64,000 bases of DNA, taken from positions 962,001 to 1,026,000 of the forward strand of contig NC_061787.1 in NCBI RefSeq assembly GCF_022458985.1, read 5' to 3'. A program made the position numbers and the translations under genes. The notes below the pieces were generated by a model. It was not told where the DNA came from. It worked only from the letters and a program-made list of their open reading frames with translations, and did not search any database. Below, in pieces: positions 60,601 through 64,000 of the stretch (positions within the stretch are counted from its first letter, which is position 1; the number at the start of each line of letters is the position of its first letter). Origin of the DNA: Mugil cephalus (lineage: Eukaryota > Chordata > Actinopteri > Mugiliformes > Mugilidae).

Positions 60601-61587
60601 AGTCTTCATCAGACCAGCCCGATCCTTTTCCATCTTCATCTGCCCACAGTTTGTATCCACTGCAGCATTGTTTTAGATCCACACTCCTTTTCACCAGGTC
60701 TGACGTTTGCTGAGACTGAGCCACACTGCTGCCGTGTGATTGGCTGATTGGACGACTACATGCTCCAAATAATTATTTAATGATGACTGAACACGTGATT
60801 TACAGAGGTAACGCAGGATTAATCACACAAAAATCAAGACGTCCATCGTAAGCTGAAATCTTTCTGACGTGTGGATTAAGAAACATATGCGGCGACACTC
60901 CTGAGAGTCGTCTCCTACATAACGACAGCCCCAGTGATGAGTGTTATAATGGAAAGCTAAACTTAGCCTCCTTCATACACCACCGTATCCATCCTCTCAG
61001 CATTACGCCCGCTCACTCAGGAGCCGAACATCAACCACAAACACTCACTCCTCTCCACCTGCTGAGTCGTGACTGACTGACCTTCAGTATTACTCCCACC
61101 AGGCAGGAGGTGCAAGATTAACATCACACTGCTGCACTCAATCCAACTCACGAGGCAGACTGAGCAGCAGTGAATGAAGAGGAGCTAAGTGCAGAGTCTG
61201 AGATATTACAGCTGACGGCTCTGCAGCCCAGACATCTTCTCTGAACTTGACCCAGTGTTTTCTGAAGCTCTGGGTGGTTCCTCAGGGCGTCTCTGTCTTG
61301 GAAAGTTAAAAATGGGTAAAAGATGTGGAGCATGACTGGATCTGAGGCTAATGATTATTAGCCTCCAGTCACTCAAAGCAGCCACGTCCTTAATCCTGCA
61401 GAATGTCCTCGACTCAAACTGGCTGTAAGCAAGTTTAAGTTTATTTCTACCGTAACACTGGGAACTTTAACAAGGCAGCACATGGGGATCAACGCTGGAA
61501 CCAGCCTCTAGTGGACATTTCAAGAAGTTTACGGGTTCATTATTTCCAAGCCAGAGGTTATAATCGTAACAATCACATAACATCTAA

Positions 61588-61999
61588 TAATAATAATAAA
61601 TACATTTTATTTGTATAGCGCTTTTCTCTCAAAGACCTAAACCAGAACACACTGAATAAACTATGAGTGAAATAAGAGAACAGTTAATGTTAAAGAGGTG
61701 AGATTTTAAAAGGGATTTGAAGGTGCTGAGGTCGGGGCAGGATGATGGAGGACTTTGTGGGTGAGTAGGGGGATCATGATATCGATTCTGTGTTTAACAG
61801 AAAGCCAGTGGAGATGTTGGAAGACGGGGGTGATGTGGTCACGGGAGCGGGTGTGGGTGAGGAGGCGGGCGGCAGAGTTTTGGACGATTTGGAGTTTGTT
61901 AACTTGTCTCAAAGACAAGTCTTTGGGATCAAGGAGTCTTTGGGATCTGGGAGCCATGTTTCGAGTCTCTGAGCTTTTACTGGTTAACTTCACAGCCAC
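61588..61999 (-). mobile_element. 5'-truncated L2-like LINE
   Basis: The minus strand reads VNKLQIVQNSAARLLTHTRS, then RDHITPVFQHLHWLSVKHRI, the classic C-terminal reverse transcriptase region of L2/CR1-type LINEs. It ends in agcgctatacaaataaaatg followed by (att)n. It is short and 5' truncated. Confidence 0.82.
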
Positions 62000-63347
62000 A
62001 CTGTGGAAGCTTTCATAGGAGACCAGAGACAGCCTTTTAGTTGGGATGCAACATCAAGATAAAACAATCAATGATCCTGGTTGGATAATTTTGAGGCGAT
62101 ATCACACAATTCTGCAATGATGCTTCAACCTCATCGATGACATCTGCGTGGAATATGTCAACGTACTTCCCAGTGTTTGAGTTCATCCCCGGTTATGGCA
62201 GCTACCGTTGGGAGTAATGTTGGAAATAACCAAAAAACAACAAACCAGCTTTCCAACCTCAACCCAACAAGGTAGTAACGTCAGTACTTGGACTTTTATG
62301 ACTGGTTACGTCTGTGAAGTCAGGAAACATCAAAATATCCAAACTATGTCCTGAAAGCAAACTGCACATATTGACATATTTATTATTTTGGAGACTGTCG
62401 TTTGTGCTGATATTAATGTTGATGTGTCAACGAGCACGTTGGTCACGTATAAAACATTTTAAGAAACGCTCTGGTCAAACTAAACCTTCTTCAGATTATT
62501 TAAAGTTTGTTCTGGTTCAGACCGGTTGGATGTTTGCATTTAAATAAATCTGATGTTGTGCTCTGCTACTACCAGGTCCACTTGGAGCTGGTTGGTAATC
62601 TCAGCGAAAGCCTCAACAGTGGTGTGAGGTTAAAAGGAAACGCGGCCCTGAATAGCAGGAGACAGCAACAAATCGAAGTTAAGGAGCCGTTGAAAGTGGG
62701 AGGAAAGAAATGAAGCGACGAAGGAACGTGGAGGAGGCCGGCAGAGCGGCTCACACAAAGAAAATGAGGTTTTCTCCTTTGAGAGAAAGAAAAGAGGAGG
62801 AGAAAGATGAAAAGACAGAAGGACTGGGACGATAGTGGAGACAGAGGACGGGGATGAGAGCGATGGAAGCGGGAGGACGATAATAAACGGAGCGTAAGGA
62901 GCTTTCCACCCCGATCCAGTCGCACAAACACATTCAAGCGTCTAACGAAAGGAATGGAAACACATGAACTGACACGCAGGACTAAACAGCAGACACCAAC
63001 CAGGCCAAACTACACTTATTTTTCTGAAGACATTTCTTTTCTTTTTTAAAGGGTAGTTTATTAAATGCAAACATTCTCTTAATTTACTTGTTCTTTGCAC
63101 TACGTTCGTCACAATATCAGATTTCACTTCATTATTATCATAGACAAAAAATGTCATGATAACAATATTGTTGATAAGTGGCACCGGATCATTTACATGA
63201 TGTTATCACGTGTGCATTTAGTGAGTGGGTAGTGAACTAATGTCTCAGTGAACAGGAACATGTTAAAAATGATGTGTGGTGTAAGAGCAACTCACAATGC
63301 ACTTGTGTATTTGGTCATTTTCCCCAAAACAAAGGTAAATATTGACA

Positions 63348-63395
63348 AGTATCGGCGCTAGTATCGGTGCTAGTATCGGTGCTAGTATCGGTGTT
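63348..63395. repeat. 12 bp tandem repeat AGTATCGGTGCT
   Basis: Four copies, with one substitution each in the first and last. Confidence 0.93.
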
Positions 63396-64000
63396 ACAGA
63401 GTGAGTCAGGCTGTGGGTCAAAAGGAATTTAAAGTGTTTCTTCTATGAACAGTGTGGAGCTTCCATCTGTGTAACCTAAAGTAACAGTAACATATGAAGA
63501 CATGGACTTTCATCATGTGACCGTCCTTTAAATCACCAGTCACTGTAAAATAAACGTTTCCACCCAGAAGCACAGACAGACGAAAGGCTTTGGTTCATCG
63601 AGTTCATTCAGTTACTGAACAAACGTGGGAAAAGCTAAAGCTATTTATAAATGCTCACAATATACAGTACGTACCCGGCAGCCATCAGGTACACGTCGCT
63701 ATGGCAACGGACTGGCCAGAGAAAAAAAAGTTGAGGAGCTGAAAAGTACATTTGTCTGAGAAATGCAAACTTCATCAACGTTTAGATGAGACAAACCTCC
63801 AACCTCAGAATATTAAACAACAACAAAAAAAATCTTCTTTCTTTCTTCTCTCGTCTCTCGCTGGGGATTTCAGGTTTGTTTTCACAAACTCAGTCGCCTG
63901 AAGCTCAAGACAGAGAAATATACAGTTTACTCAGTTTAACTCGTCTCTTTTAAACCGTTTATTTCTCCAGGGAGGAGCTCCACTGAACCCCTGCTTCATT

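Larger units (their letters stand above)
56282..64000. other. Probable lyrm4 intron and repeats
   Basis: No conserved exon recognised. Contains an 8 bp repeat, a TG-repeat (57397-57428), a Tc1 end fragment at 57552-57670, a promoter-like stretch at 58930-59060, a LINE 3' end at 61588-61999, and a 12 bp repeat at 63348-63395. Confidence 0.45.

Noticed and set aside
61148-61333. Minus-strand frame FQDRDALRNHPELQKTLGQV as a possible lyrm4 exon
   Set aside because: It does not contain the LYR motif or the residues expected before VSIG, and no splice sites fit the required phase.
62569-62937. 122 aa minus-strand Ser/Leu/Phe-rich frame
   Set aside because: It is opposite to a purine-rich (GA) tract, with no conserved motif and no splice context.

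Overview
This 64 kb window is animal nuclear DNA, almost certainly from a teleost fish. It has interrupted genes with GT-AG introns, members of the fish-expanded NLRC3-like (FISNA-NACHT) immune receptor family, decayed Tc1/mariner, hAT and L2/CR1-type elements, and many microsatellites and minisatellites. I built the gene models by hand from splice signals, exon phase and remembered family sequences. Summed exon lengths close in frame for all three complete multi-exon models.

Layout. (1) Positions 1-17000 hold two tandem copies of an NLR gene on the minus strand. The left copy runs off the window edge and has a one-base deletion just before its P-loop. The right copy (start codon near 14325, predicted stop near 4834) can be spliced into about 1039 aa: N-terminal Gly-Pro-rich exons, FISNA, NACHT, and only four LRR exons. 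L2-like and CR1-like LINE remnants sit in the introns between its LRR exons. The duplicated segments align at an offset of about 12.4 kb, and a 767 bp hAT-type element with a perfect 8 bp target duplication is present in only one copy. (2) Positions 17000-22000 are gene-poor, with degraded Tc1/mariner elements. (3) Positions 22080-38669 hold a 13-exon minus-strand orthologue of vertebrate C18orf63 (about 766 aa), with a very Ser-rich repeat-coding exon. (4) Positions 41379-44971 hold the complete five-exon plus-strand cyb5a (138 aa). (5) Positions 45000-50000 contain AT-rich tetranucleotide-like repeats and a dead Tc1 element. (6) Positions 50293-51132 hold the single-exon ppp1r3g. (7) Positions 56234-56281 appear to be the last coding exon of lyrm4 on the minus strand, convergent with ppp1r3g. 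(8) The rest, to 64000, is repeats and intronic or intergenic DNA.

The genes do not form one pathway. The NLR pair belongs to innate sensing. Cyb5a is an ER electron carrier, Ppp1r3g targets PP1 to glycogen, and Lyrm4 (ISD11) serves mitochondrial Fe-S cluster assembly. C18orf63 has no established function. C18orf63-CYB5A are neighbours on human 18q and PPP1R3G-LYRM4 are neighbours on human 6p25, so a synteny junction lies between about 45 and 50 kb. I found no convincing new biological system. The most informative signals are the NLR duplication history, the P-loop frameshift, the possible loss of a B30.2 tail, the synteny junction, and a repeat family that carries an internal minisatellite.
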